Origin: Hymenobacter wooponensis
GTDB taxonomy: Bacteria; Bacteroidota; Bacteroidia; Cytophagales; Hymenobacteraceae
Assembly: GCF_004745865.1 (NCBI RefSeq)
Contig: NZ_SRKZ01000006.1
Coordinates: 310,001 to 374,000, forward strand
Direction: 5' to 3'
Length of the DNA: 64,000 bases
Shown here piece after piece: positions 9,069 through 17,427 of the stretch. Position numbers and translations under genes: made by a program. Numbering within the stretch: position 1 is the first letter of the stretch; every line of letters starts with the position of its first letter. Under the pieces are notes generated by a model that saw nothing but the letters and a program-made list of their open reading frames with translations, did no database searches and was not told where the DNA came from.

Positions 9069-10892
9069 ATGACTTATTCGCTTCCTACTCCGCTGTTGCC
9101 TTTTTGGCTGGTACTCGCGCTTTGCGCGCTGCTGGCAGTAGGCCTCAGTGTGTCGGCCCTGCGCCGCGCTAACCGTTCCCGCCGCGGGTGGCGCTTCGGG
9201 GCCGGGCTGCTGGCCGTAGTTGGGCTTTGGCTACTGGCCTTCCCCCCAAGCCAGCCCCTGCGCTCCACTGCTACCGATGCGCTGCTACTCACGGATGGAT
9301 ACTCCGCTGATACTCTACGCCAGTTACTCCGGCAACTAGGCCCCGGCACCCGTTTCTGGCGCTACGCCGCTCCCTCCGCCTCCCCCGATACGTCCACGCT
9401 CAGCAACGTAGCAGCTCTGCGCCAGCGCATTCCGGGCCTACAACGCGTGCACGTGCTGGGCCAGGGACTCCCTGCGGCCAACCTGCCGGAGCTCGGCAGT
9501 GTGCGCCTAACAATGCACTCCTCTGGCCCACAAGCTGGTTTCCGAAACGCCACCTGGGCCCGCACTACCCAGGTGGGTAAGACGTGGGCAATAGATGGGT
9601 TCTTTGATAATGCCGGTGCTACGGGGGCCGTATGGGTTCGGCTACGAGCCGCCGGTGGACTCCGCGACTCCGTGCAACTGCCAGCTGGCCGCGGAGCCTT
9701 TCGCTTACAATTCACGCCCAAAACGGAGGGCCGGGCCGTGTATGAGCTCGATGCCCGAACAGCTGCGGCCAATGGCCTACGCGTGACGCCGGAGCCTCTA
9801 CCGCTGGATGTGCTGCCGGCACGCCCGTTACGGGTGCTACTATTAGCGGCAACTCCATCCTTTGAATTCCGCTTTTTGAAGGACTACCTGGCCCGGCAAG
9901 GCCATTCCGTTGCGCTGCGCGTAGGACTAAGCCGCGGCCTCACGCAAACGGAATTCCTTAATCAATCGGCTGCTGAAGTGGGCCGGCTTACCCCCGCGCT
10001 GCTAGGCCACACCGATGTTGTACTGGCCGATGCCGCTAGCTTAGCGGCAGTTTCGGGTGCGGAGGCAGGAGCCTTGCAAGCGGCGCTGCGCAACGGGCAG
10101 AGTGGCCTAGTACTCTTAGCCGACCCCGCCGCGGCTCTTCCTCGCACGTTACCCGCCCGCACCGACTTTGCGCTGGAACTGCAGCCAGCAAAAGCAGCCC
10201 AAGAACCACAGGAACTCCGTTGGGCCGTTGCCAGCCCGGCCAAAGCTCTTGTACCCGCTACGCTGCGCGCCACGCCTGCCCTCCGCACCCTTGTTACTAC
10301 CCTCCGCCGCCAGCCCGTGGCTGCCTCCCGCCGCATAGGCCTAGGCCAGGTAGTGGTGGCCACCGTTGCAGAAACTTTTCCCTGGGTGCTACAAGGACGC
10401 ACGAGTGCTTATGCAGCTTACTGGAGCCATCTGCTGTCGGCGGCAGCGCCACCTATTGCGCCAGCAGCAAACATCCTCCCGAACGATCCATGGCCCCGCC
10501 CCAACGCGCCGCTTACCCTTCGGGCTTCGGGCTTGCCCATGGCGCCTATCACCGTTCGGGCAGCAACGGGGCAGCCAGTACGCGTGGCTTTACAGCAGGA
10601 TGAGCGGGTGCCGGAGTGGGCTGAGGGTACGTACTGGCCTAGCACTGGTGGTTGGCATCGGGCAGCTAGTGGGGGCACTACCTCCTGGTTTTATGTCTTT
10701 AGGCAACGTCAATGGCAGGGCCCAGAAACGCAGCTTCGCCAGCAGGCCGCAGCCCAATGGATAGCTCAGACCCAGAGCCAAACCCAGCCCGCGTTGGCGG
10801 CAACTACCAACTCGCGGCCGTGGTCGCGGTGGTGGGGATTTGGGCTATTTCTGCTGGGCGCTGGCTTGCTATGGCTTGAGGAAAAGCTCTAG
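9069..10892 (+). CDS. Membrane protein of the MoxR cluster, unknown function
   Basis: The product has 607 residues. Two N-terminal helices (about 10-30 and 40-58) are separated by a short Arg-rich loop, a large Ala/Leu/Thr/Arg-rich domain follows, and there is a single C-terminal helix (WWGFGLFLLGAGLLWL, about 587-602). A central segment with PLRVLLLAATPSFEFRFLKDY resembles the Rossmann-like glutamine-amidotransferase or DUF4350 domains found in analogous clusters, where proteins detect or cap the complex. The gene starts 15 bases after the DUF4175 gene and closes the operon. The TAG stop is followed by GCC, and a hairpin terminator lies at 11025-11056. Confidence 0.72.
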   Translation: MTYSLPTPLLPFWLVLALCALLAVGLSVSALRRANRSRRGWRFGAGLLAVVGLWLLAFPPSQPLRSTATDALLLTDGYSADTLRQLLRQLGPGTRFWRYAAPSASPDTSTLSNVAALRQRIPGLQRVHVLGQGLPAANLPELGSVRLTMHSSGPQAGFRNATWARTTQVGKTWAIDGFFDNAGATGAVWVRLRAAGGLRDSVQLPAGRGAFRLQFTPKTEGRAVYELDARTAAANGLRVTPEPLPLDVLPARPLRVLLLAATPSFEFRFLKDYLARQGHSVALRVGLSRGLTQTEFLNQSAAEVGRLTPALLGHTDVVLADAASLAAVSGAEAGALQAALRNGQSGLVLLADPAAALPRTLPARTDFALELQPAKAAQEPQELRWAVASPAKALVPATLRATPALRTLVTTLRRQPVAASRRIGLGQVVVATVAETFPWVLQGRTSAYAAYWSHLLSAAAPPIAPAANILPNDPWPRPNAPLTLRASGLPMAPITVRAATGQPVRVALQQDERVPEWAEGTYWPSTGGWHRAASGGTTSWFYVFRQRQWQGPETQLRQQAAAQWIAQTQSQTQPALAATTNSRPWSRWWGFGLFLLGAGLLWLEEKL

Positions 10893-11024
10893 GCCACTTT
10901 CAGGCTCGGCGGCAGGTGGCGTGCTGGTTGTCAACAGCTTTTTTCAAGCGGCCAGCTAGTGCTTCCACGGCTTCACTCTCGCCATCTGAACAATTTGCTT
11001 GTTCTACTTGTCCATACACGAAAA

Positions 11025-11056
11025 AGCCCGAATCGCTGCGGACAGCAATTCGGGCT
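11025..11056. terminator. Bidirectional hairpin terminator
   Basis: Arms AGCCCGAAT and ATTCGGGCT, extended by GCTG/CAGC with one mismatch, flank a four-base loop. An A-run precedes and a T-run follows, so it can end both the MoxR operon and the convergent lipoprotein gene. Confidence 0.75.
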
Positions 11057-11097
11057 TTCTATTGAGTAGGTAGCTAACTGGCCTAAGCCAGGTGCAA

Positions 11098-11358
11098 TTA
11101 CTTCTGCTCGGTGGTAGTAGTGGTGGTGCTAGCCTCGGTGGTAGCAGCAGGAGCAGCTTCCGTGGTAGCAGGAGCAGCCGTAGTAGCAGCAGCCGTGGTG
11201 TCAGTAGTAGCGGCAGCAGCCGTGGTGTCCGTAGCCGTAGTTTCTACAGTGCTGGTTTCAGTAGCAGTAGTGGTTTCAGCAGTCTTGTTCTCACCGCAAG
11301 AAGCGAGGGTAGCAGCGAATACAACGGCCAGAGCGGATACCTTCAGAAGGTTCTTCAT
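11098..11358 (-). CDS. Small Thr/Ala-rich lipoprotein
   Basis: The 86-residue product has a lipoprotein signal peptide ending in the lipobox LASC (Cys21), then a very low-complexity tail built of Thr, Ala and Glu, for example TDTTAAAATTDTTAAATTA. Several DTT triplets fit the Bacteroidota O-glycosylation pattern D-(S/T)-(A/I/L/M/T/V). After lipidation it would lie in the outer or inner membrane with a disordered, possibly glycosylated tail. No enzymatic domain is visible. It lies between two transcription units on the opposite strand and shares the terminator at 11025-11056. The repetitive sequence also leaves the opposite frames open, but these have no signal peptide and were not annotated. 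Confidence 0.8.
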   Translation of the reverse strand: MKNLLKVSALAVVFAATLASCGENKTAETTTATETSTVETTATDTTAAAATTDTTAAATTAAPATTEAAPAATTEASTTTTTTEQK

Positions 11359-11487
11359 TTTTGGTAGTAGGTTTGGAAAATTTAGTCCGAAAAACGCCCT
11401 TTATACCGTCCATGATGAATGGTAACCCAACAGTAGAAAATATTTTTTCAACGGGTTACCAACGGGGGCCTCATGTATTAATCAACG

Positions 11488-12078
11488 ATGCGAATGGGTA
11501 AGGGACAACCTTCCTACACCGATGAGGAGTTCGTGGCGGCCATCCGCCGCGGCGACGACCGGGCGCTGGCACAGCTCTACCGGCTGCATTTTCCTATGAT
11601 CTCGCACTACGTGCTGCAAAACAGCGGCACCGACGACGAGGCCAAGGATGTGTACCAAGAGGGCGTGATGGTATTTTACGAGAAGGTGCGTGACGGCTCT
11701 CTGGAGCTAAGCTGCCAGATCAAAACCTACCTCTACGCTGTGTGCCGCCGCCTGTGGCTCAAGCGGCTCACCGAGAAAACCCGCTTTGGCGGCCGCCTCG
11801 ATGACCACGAACCCTACCTCGAAACCGGCGCCGAAGCTGACTTGGAGTTGGCGGAGGAGCGCGACCGGCGCTTTGCCACCATGGCAGAGGCGCTCGAGCG
11901 CATTGGGGAGCCTTGCCGCTCCCTGTTAGAGGGCTTTTACCTGCTCGACAAATCGATGCAGCAGCTTACGGCAGAATTCGGCTATACCAATGCCGACAAT
12001 GCTAAGAATCAAAAATACAAATGCCTGGTACGGCTCAAAAAGCTGTTTTTCAATCAGTATCAGGAATTTGAGACCTAA
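11488..12078 (+). CDS. Sigma-70 family RNA polymerase sigma factor (ECF type)
   Basis: The protein has 196 residues, the usual length of extracytoplasmic-function sigma factors. Region 2 spans about residues 25-95 and includes LAQLYRLHFPMISHYVLQNSG followed by DEAKDVYQEGVMVFYEKV, the helix that binds core polymerase and the -10 element. Region 4 lies at about 125-185 and contains EPCRSLLEGFYLLDKSMQQL and a helix ending KYKCLVRLKKLF. There is no region 1.1 or 3. It sits 122 bases upstream of the membrane protease with an anti-sigma-like N-terminus, a gene order typical of sigma/anti-sigma pairs. The target promoters are unknown. Confidence 0.92.
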   Translation: MRMGKGQPSYTDEEFVAAIRRGDDRALAQLYRLHFPMISHYVLQNSGTDDEAKDVYQEGVMVFYEKVRDGSLELSCQIKTYLYAVCRRLWLKRLTEKTRFGGRLDDHEPYLETGAEADLELAEERDRRFATMAEALERIGEPCRSLLEGFYLLDKSMQQLTAEFGYTNADNAKNQKYKCLVRLKKLFFNQYQEFET

Positions 12079-12200
12079 GAACTGGGTTAGTAGAAAGAGA
12101 CGTAGCCGCGGTGCCAACTAGCGCAGCCTACCCTCTGCTTATTCTACCGCTTGTTCTTATAGCATAGGATTACGCGGGACCACCCACCCGCCATACCAAG

Positions 12201-13379
12201 ATGAAAACCGAAGCTGATTATTACGCTTTATTCGACGCCTACCGCTCTGGAGAGTTGGCCGCGCCTCAGCGCACCGACCTGGAGCGGCGCCTGGCGGCCG
12301 ACCCTGACCTGGCCCGACGCCTCAGCGACTATGAAACGCTGACTGGTACCCTCACGGCCTATGGTCAGCGCTTGGCCTTGCGCCGCAAGCTGAATGCCAT
12401 TCAGGCCGATATGGATGCGGAGCAGGCCGTACGTCTCTCCACCGAAGAAAGACCAGTACCTAACCCCTTCTTCTCTGCTGGAGAAGCGCCACGCCCAGCC
12501 TTACGCATTTCTCGCACTGAAGAGAAGCTGCGGCAGTTTTGGGGCTCTCACCGCGCTACCATGATGGTAGCTGCCTCCGTAGCCGTTATGGCGGTATTTG
12601 CTACCCTGTTAGGCATGGAATGGTGGAAAGCCCGCCAGCAGCCCTCTGTGTATGGCTATGCTACCTTACGCCGCGAGGTAGACCGCATTAAGCGCACCCA
12701 GCGCGTGATGAACAAGGCCATCAACCAAATTGGCACCCCAGCTACTCCGGCTGTTAACCAGGGCAAGTTCAGCGGCACAGGCTTTGCCTTAACTGCCGAT
12801 GGCTACTTGGTGACCAGCTACCACGTAATTCAAGGCGCTGACTCTCTGCTGATTGAGAGCCGCGACCGGCAGCGCTTCCGCGCTGAGCCCGTGTTTACGG
12901 ATGTTGCCCATGATCTAGCTATCCTCCACATCAAAGACAAGTCATTCAAAGGCTTTGGCCGCTTGCCCTACTCATTTAAACGTGGGCAGTCGGAGCTAGG
13001 CGAGCGAGTATACACCTTGGGGTACCCGCGTGAGGACCTAGTATTCAATGATGGCTCCCTAAGCGCACGCTCGGGTTTCGAAGGTGATACGGGCTTCTAC
13101 CAGATCAGCATTCCGGTAAACCCCGGCAACTCGGGTGGTCCGCTACTTGATGATCGGGGCAACCTGATAGGTATTATCAGCGGCCGGCAGATGGATGTGC
13201 AGAGTGCCGCTTTCGCTACTAAGTCGTCGTACTTGATGCGCTTGGTTGACTCGCTGAGTGCTGCTCGTACCGGACAGGCCTACAACTTGCCACGAGCCAA
13301 CCAACTGGCAGGCACCTCGCGTCCTCAACAGATCCGGAAGCTGCGTGATTATGTTTTTGTGGTCAAGGTGTACGAGTAA
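12201..13379 (+). CDS. Membrane-anchored trypsin-like (HtrA-type) serine protease with anti-sigma-like N-terminus
   Basis: The product has 392 residues. Residues 1-70 (LFDAYRSGELAAPQRTDLER, then RLAADPDLARRL) resemble the cytoplasmic N-terminus of Bacteroidota anti-sigma factors; no zinc-binding HxxxCxxC is present. A helix at about 120-140 follows. The rest is an S1C protease domain with the triad His208 (TSYHVI), Asp238 (AHDLAIL) and Ser311 (NPGNSGGP). No PDZ domain follows: only about 45 residues remain. With the N-terminus inside and the protease outside, the topology suits envelope sensing. The preceding gene is an ECF sigma factor, so regulation of that factor is inferred. A terminator follows at 13405-13430. 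Confidence 0.87.
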   Translation: MKTEADYYALFDAYRSGELAAPQRTDLERRLAADPDLARRLSDYETLTGTLTAYGQRLALRRKLNAIQADMDAEQAVRLSTEERPVPNPFFSAGEAPRPALRISRTEEKLRQFWGSHRATMMVAASVAVMAVFATLLGMEWWKARQQPSVYGYATLRREVDRIKRTQRVMNKAINQIGTPATPAVNQGKFSGTGFALTADGYLVTSYHVIQGADSLLIESRDRQRFRAEPVFTDVAHDLAILHIKDKSFKGFGRLPYSFKRGQSELGERVYTLGYPREDLVFNDGSLSARSGFEGDTGFYQISIPVNPGNSGGPLLDDRGNLIGIISGRQMDVQSAAFATKSSYLMRLVDSLSAARTGQAYNLPRANQLAGTSRPQQIRKLRDYVFVVKVYE

Positions 13380-13404
13380 GCTCGTTTACTGCACAGGATT
13401 AGAA

Positions 13405-13430
13405 AGGCTCATTAGCTCAGCTAGTGAGCC
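13405..13430 (+). terminator. Hairpin terminator after the protease gene
   Basis: Arms GGCTCATTAGC and GCTAGTGAGCC pair with one G-T pair around a three- or four-base loop, followed by TTTTCTGTTT. Confidence 0.78.
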
Positions 13431-13613
13431 TTTTCTGTTTAACATCCAGTTAACAAAGTATTCTGTGTTCTTGAGAATTACCCTGGATTAGGCTTGTGAG
13501 GAATAACTATTGAAGTCGACTATATCAAAAATGGCGGGTTTGCGTACACGCTTTCCGGTGGTCACTCCACCGCCACATCCTGACTTCATTCATTCGACCT
13601 TTCATTCTCTGCT

Positions 13614-13883
13614 ATGAGCACTCCAAACACTCAACTGGAAAAAAACATCGATAAAATCGTTCCAGAAGATATCATTAACACGCTCCAGAGCGGATACAAA
13701 GTATTCACCGGCGATTCTGCTCACCTAGAGGATTTCCTGAAGCACGGAGGGCAACTGCTGCGCAAGGCATCACAGCGTTTCACTACTACCCAGCTCATTA
13801 TTGGGGTAGCAGTGGTAGCTAGCATCGCTATTATTGCCGTAGCTAAAACTTCTGATCTGGACGCAGACGAGGCCCACAGCTAA
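13614..13883 (+). CDS. Small single-pass membrane protein, unknown function
   Basis: The 89-residue product has a hydrophilic first half (residues 1-55 with helical Gln/Lys/Asp content), one transmembrane helix LIIGVAVVASIAIIAVA (about 61-77) and a short acidic tail. No family was recognised. The lack of a signal peptide and the late helix suggest a tail-anchored-like arrangement with a cytoplasmic N-terminus. It stands alone between two terminators: one at 13405-13430 before it and a strong 20-bp-stem hairpin at 13903-13948 after it. Confidence 0.7.
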   Translation: MSTPNTQLEKNIDKIVPEDIINTLQSGYKVFTGDSAHLEDFLKHGGQLLRKASQRFTTTQLIIGVAVVASIAIIAVAKTSDLDADEAHS

Positions 13884-13902
13884 GTCTTACTAGATGCTCC
13901 TT

Positions 13903-13948
13903 ATAACAGAAGAGCCTCTTTCCGAATGGAAAGAGGCTCTTCTGTTAT
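13903..13948. terminator. Strong bidirectional terminator
   Basis: A perfect 20-bp inverted repeat (arms 13903-13922 and 13929-13948) surrounds the loop CGAATG. It lies between convergent genes and can serve both. Confidence 0.8.
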
Positions 13949-13982
13949 TATATCAAAGAAATGTCCATACTAACGGACTGGT

Positions 13983-14648
13983 TTACACCGGAGCCATAAC
14001 TTCGGGAGAGTTATGAGCTGGCGAATTTACGAGGGTGCTGATGGCGTAGGCCTGCATGGCATCGGCGGGGTACGGTTGCAGCAAGTGCTGGTGGTCGGCT
14101 AGGCCTATAGTATCGTCTAGCCATGCTAACTCGGCCTCTCTACCGGGCAAAATCACTGGCATACGATTATGAATGGACGCCATCAGCTCGTTCGGTTCCG
14201 TGGTGACGATAGTGAAGGAGGGTACTACTTCTCCGGTCTGCTTGTCTAGCCATTCATCCCAGAGCCCGGCAAAGGCAAAGGGCTGCTCGTCTTTAAGCAG
14301 GATACGGTACGGCGTTTTACCGTGGGTACTGGCCTGCCACTCGTAAAAGCTATCGGCTAGTACCAAGGCCCGCTTGCGCTGCAATAGAGTTCGGAAAGAG
14401 GGCTTTTCAGTGAGTGTTTCAGCCCGGGCGTTGATGGGCTTAGGAGCCGCCTTCAGGTCTTTTACCCAGCCGGGTACTAGCCCCCAACGTGCCATCTGAA
14501 TTCGGCCCGGATCGGTGTTGAGAATAATGGGCAGCGTTTGGGAAGGTGCCGCGTTGTACGTAGGATCGGTAAGACCCGCAGCAAAAACGGCGTCAAACCG
14601 GTCTTCGAGAATGCTGGGAGGAGGCGTGAGGGTATAGCGGCCGCACAT
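13983..14648 (-). CDS. SOS response-associated peptidase (SRAP, YedK/HMCES family)
   Basis: The product has 221 residues and starts MCGRYTLTPP, the SRAP signature. Cys2, exposed after Met removal, forms a thiazolidine link with abasic sites in single-stranded DNA. Other family residues are visible: NARAET (Asn), ADSFYEW (Glu) and SIHNRMPVIL (the active-site His). The length is standard. It acts in the cytoplasm to shield abasic sites during replication. The gene is monocistronic, converges on the small membrane protein gene, and is transcribed in the same direction as the larger gene upstream, from which a terminator (14735-14760) separates it. Confidence 0.94.
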   Translation of the reverse strand: MCGRYTLTPPPSILEDRFDAVFAAGLTDPTYNAAPSQTLPIILNTDPGRIQMARWGLVPGWVKDLKAAPKPINARAETLTEKPSFRTLLQRKRALVLADSFYEWQASTHGKTPYRILLKDEQPFAFAGLWDEWLDKQTGEVVPSFTIVTTEPNELMASIHNRMPVILPGREAELAWLDDTIGLADHQHLLQPYPADAMQAYAISTLVNSPAHNSPEVMAPV

Positions 14649-14734
14649 AGCAGGAAGAGCGTGGTTAAGTTTTTCCTACTTACGTAAATTCTAGTACCCC
14701 GACCACCGTTCTGCTGGTTTATGGCCCAATAAAA

Positions 14735-14760
14735 AGCCCCAGCCGGTACCGGCTGGGGCT
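14735..14760 (-). terminator. Hairpin terminator of the T9SS protein gene
   Basis: A fully palindromic 26-base sequence (arms AGCCCCAGCC and GGCTGGGGCT around GGTACC) is followed on the minus strand by TTTTT. Confidence 0.85.
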
Positions 14761-14799
14761 CTCAGACAGGTTGACTATCTGATTTTAAAGAATGACTTC

Positions 14800-16971
14800 C
14801 TACTCGCGCACAAACTGCAGGTTGTGAGTAAGCCCGGCCGTTTGCAGACGCAGCAGGTAAAGCCCCCGTGGCAGGCTTTCAATAGCGAGAGGCGTATGTT
14901 GACCTCCTGTGGCCTGGGTGTTCAGCACAACCCGGCCCAGTGCATCGCAAATCTGAATGGCGTACGTGGCTGCAGGCAACGCCGACAGGTCGAGAGTAGC
15001 AGTAGTGGCAGCTGGGTTCGGATAAATTACTACTGCGCCAGGCTCTTGCGTAAAGCGCACTACCTGCACAGAACTGAACTGCTCCTTGCCATCTAGGTCT
15101 ACTTGCCGCAACCGGTAGTAGAGGGGCTGAGTCGTGAGGTGGCGAACGTTGGCATCGGTATAGACATAATCGGTGCGCTGATTCTTGTTGCCCTGGGCAG
15201 GGAGCTTAGAAAGGCGCTCAAACGTACGACCGTCCAAGGAACGCTCTATCTCAAAATGTTTGCTGTTTCGCTCCGAAGCAGTGGTCCAGCTTAGCTTGGC
15301 GTCGGCAGCCACGGCAGTGGCTACAAAGCGAGTTAGCTCCACTGGCAACGGCGCCGATACGCCAGTTTTTATGGCAGCGGCATTGTTCGTTAGGTCTGGA
15401 TCTGGCACTGCTGATTCCGCCATGGCCACGTTGTTCATAGTAAGTGGGCCCGAGTTAGGCAGCGTTACGGCCACTTGCCGTGATACAGCCGGAGCACCAC
15501 TACCTAGTGAGTTTACCTTTGTGAAAGTTACTAGGCCAGTTGCTGGGTCATAGGTGCCATCGGATGTAGGAACTACGCTGCTAGGCGCCAAGTTCTTGGG
15601 TAGCTGCAGCGATAACACCACATCTTGGGCAGTCAACTTACCTGTATTGCTGCCGGTGATAGTGTAGGTAACTTTCTCTCCGGGCTTAGCAGTGATCGGC
15701 CCACTGATAGTAGCCGCTACATCGGCCCCCTGCACCGTCAGGGTAATATTGGCTGGGCTGGAAGAATACGCCGAACCCAGGATAGACTGCATAGTGTAGG
15801 GCACTACCACAGTTCCGGCAAAAGTAAGAGAAGGGGTAAAGGACACTACGCCCTGCTTGTTGACTGAAAAAGTGCCTTTACCTTTTAACTCTAAGGTTGT
15901 TTGCTGCCCCGGCGTGGCCGGATCTAAGTCTACAGAGTTTGCATCAATGCTACTACCCGGTGCCACATCGTTATCAAGTACACGAACTGTAACCGGGCGA
16001 TCATAGTCGGTAGTAGCAATATCATCTCCAGCAAAGGGCACTTGCACAATGTTGAGGTTGCGGATTTCGTGCACGTTGGTATTGCCGCCAGTTGAGCCCG
16101 AGAAGCCCAGGCGCAGGTTAGCTGGTGGCGTATCCACAGTAAAGTTTTCTACCGTAGTGCGTACCTGCGAACCATGCTGAATGCGAACAGTAATGCGATA
16201 GGCCGTTTTACCTGTAACCTTAACGGGTACCACATCAATGTAGGCACGTCGGTAATCTTCTGAGGTACTCTGTGCCCGTTCGGTAGCTACGTCTAGTGAG
16301 AAGTCTAAGTCTCCGGGTTTGGTACCTACCAGATACGGGTAATCCGTAGCTGCGGAACCGTTGCCAGCCCCCCGGATAGCTACTCCATCTGGCACACGGC
16401 CATCGGCGTTTAAGGTATTGCTACCTCCTGAGCGGCCTTCGTATCCATTAGAATAGTTGCCGAACTCGTCGATACCAATACCGATGTAGCCTGCTGAAAC
16501 GCCTGGCGCTACCGGATCAACTGTTTTTTGGGCATAACCCAACGACCCACCCGTTGCTCCAATACGAAACCCCGTGCTGGGCTGCTTGTCGGCATCAACT
16601 AGGAATACGCTGAAGCCGTCGGCGCCGGTACCGCCGTAGGAAAAGAACTCGAAGGAAATGGAAAAGCCCTCAGAGGAAGGAAAGCTAACGTTGTCGATAA
16701 CGTAGCCAGCGTCGTGATTCTTAGAATCGGTTAGGCGCAAGTAACCTTCCCCAACGGCATCATTGCCAGTGCCCCCCACCCCGGTTAGCCGGGCGGCGCC
16801 GCCAAAAGAAAAATTAGAGGCCGCCTTTCCTTTAAATGATTCATTCCTTGGGAAAGCAGGAACCTGAGCGAGAGCAGGTGCCACTATTCCATAGCAGCCA
16901 GCTATCAAACATGCTTTTTGCCACCAGGAAATACCCTCATTTGTATGTTTATAGAGGAAAAGTGTTTTCAT
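14800..16971 (-). CDS. Secreted L-type lectin-like protein with DUF11 repeat and T9SS sorting domain
   Basis: The protein has 723 residues. A signal peptide (about 1-35, ending PALA) precedes a lectin-like sandwich domain (about 45-310) marked by YVIDNVSFPSSEGFSISFEF, then GADGFSVFLVDAD and IGIGIDEFGN, a legume-lectin arrangement also seen in other Bacteroidota surface proteins. An Ig-like tandem region follows (about 315-410), then a DUF11 conserved repeat (about 415-535, with GEKVTYTITGSNTG). A FN3-like stretch (ELTRFVATAVAADAKLSW) leads to the T9SS type A C-terminal sorting domain (about 645-723, starting VVIYPNPA and ending HNLQFVRE). It is probably exported and anchored or released by type IX secretion. 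The carbohydrate ligand is unknown. Confidence 0.88.
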   Translation of the reverse strand: MKTLFLYKHTNEGISWWQKACLIAGCYGIVAPALAQVPAFPRNESFKGKAASNFSFGGAARLTGVGGTGNDAVGEGYLRLTDSKNHDAGYVIDNVSFPSSEGFSISFEFFSYGGTGADGFSVFLVDADKQPSTGFRIGATGGSLGYAQKTVDPVAPGVSAGYIGIGIDEFGNYSNGYEGRSGGSNTLNADGRVPDGVAIRGAGNGSAATDYPYLVGTKPGDLDFSLDVATERAQSTSEDYRRAYIDVVPVKVTGKTAYRITVRIQHGSQVRTTVENFTVDTPPANLRLGFSGSTGGNTNVHEIRNLNIVQVPFAGDDIATTDYDRPVTVRVLDNDVAPGSSIDANSVDLDPATPGQQTTLELKGKGTFSVNKQGVVSFTPSLTFAGTVVVPYTMQSILGSAYSSSPANITLTVQGADVAATISGPITAKPGEKVTYTITGSNTGKLTAQDVVLSLQLPKNLAPSSVVPTSDGTYDPATGLVTFTKVNSLGSGAPAVSRQVAVTLPNSGPLTMNNVAMAESAVPDPDLTNNAAAIKTGVSAPLPVELTRFVATAVAADAKLSWTTASERNSKHFEIERSLDGRTFERLSKLPAQGNKNQRTDYVYTDANVRHLTTQPLYYRLRQVDLDGKEQFSSVQVVRFTQEPGAVVIYPNPAATTATLDLSALPAATYAIQICDALGRVVLNTQATGGQHTPLAIESLPRGLYLLRLQTAGLTHNLQFVRE

Positions 16972-17427
16972 AAAAAGAACTAAGTGTTTGGACAGAAGAG
17001 AGTAGATCGAAATGACAAATACGCTTTCCTACTACCACTGCACAACCACCAGTCCAACACTTAACCCATTTTAATGCTATTACTAAGTGAAATTCCATAC
17101 AGATTTAAAGCACAAAACAGAATTGTACTATTAATTTATTGATTCGATGTATATACACAATAATATTATCAAACAACTATAATCGTAACGCACTGTATTT
17201 CAAAATACAAGTCACTCTCTGTCTATATAATCGAGAGCAGTCTGAATTATTAACATTATACATAATTAGACCTATATCCGCATGCATTCCACTAGCAGAT
17301 GTCACCACCTTACATGAGGTAGCCTGATAATATTCTAATTCTGCAGGCACATGGCTCTACCGAATGCTTACATCATCTGTCTAGGCCACAGCTAAGGAAC
17401 CAAGGGTTGCAGACCTTAACACAACGG
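16972..17427. other. AT-rich intergenic region upstream of the T9SS protein gene
   Basis: About 455 bases between two minus-strand genes. Roughly 17080-17340 is clearly AT-rich compared with the surrounding DNA and carries the perfect palindrome TGTATTT-CA-AAATACA at 17194-17209. A 62-codon frame is open on the plus strand, but its codon use is unlike the neighbours and it has no recognisable content. The region probably holds the promoter and possible operators of the T9SS protein gene. Confidence 0.55.
17194..17209. promoter_or_regulatory. Possible operator palindrome
   Basis: TGTATTTCAAAATACA is a perfect 16-base palindrome in AT-rich DNA about 220 bases upstream of the T9SS protein start. 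A dimeric regulator site is possible; nothing else supports it. Confidence 0.3.

Noticed and set aside
17139..17327. 62-codon frame in the AT-rich island
   Set aside because: No conserved content, codon use unlike the neighbours and no plausible start context.
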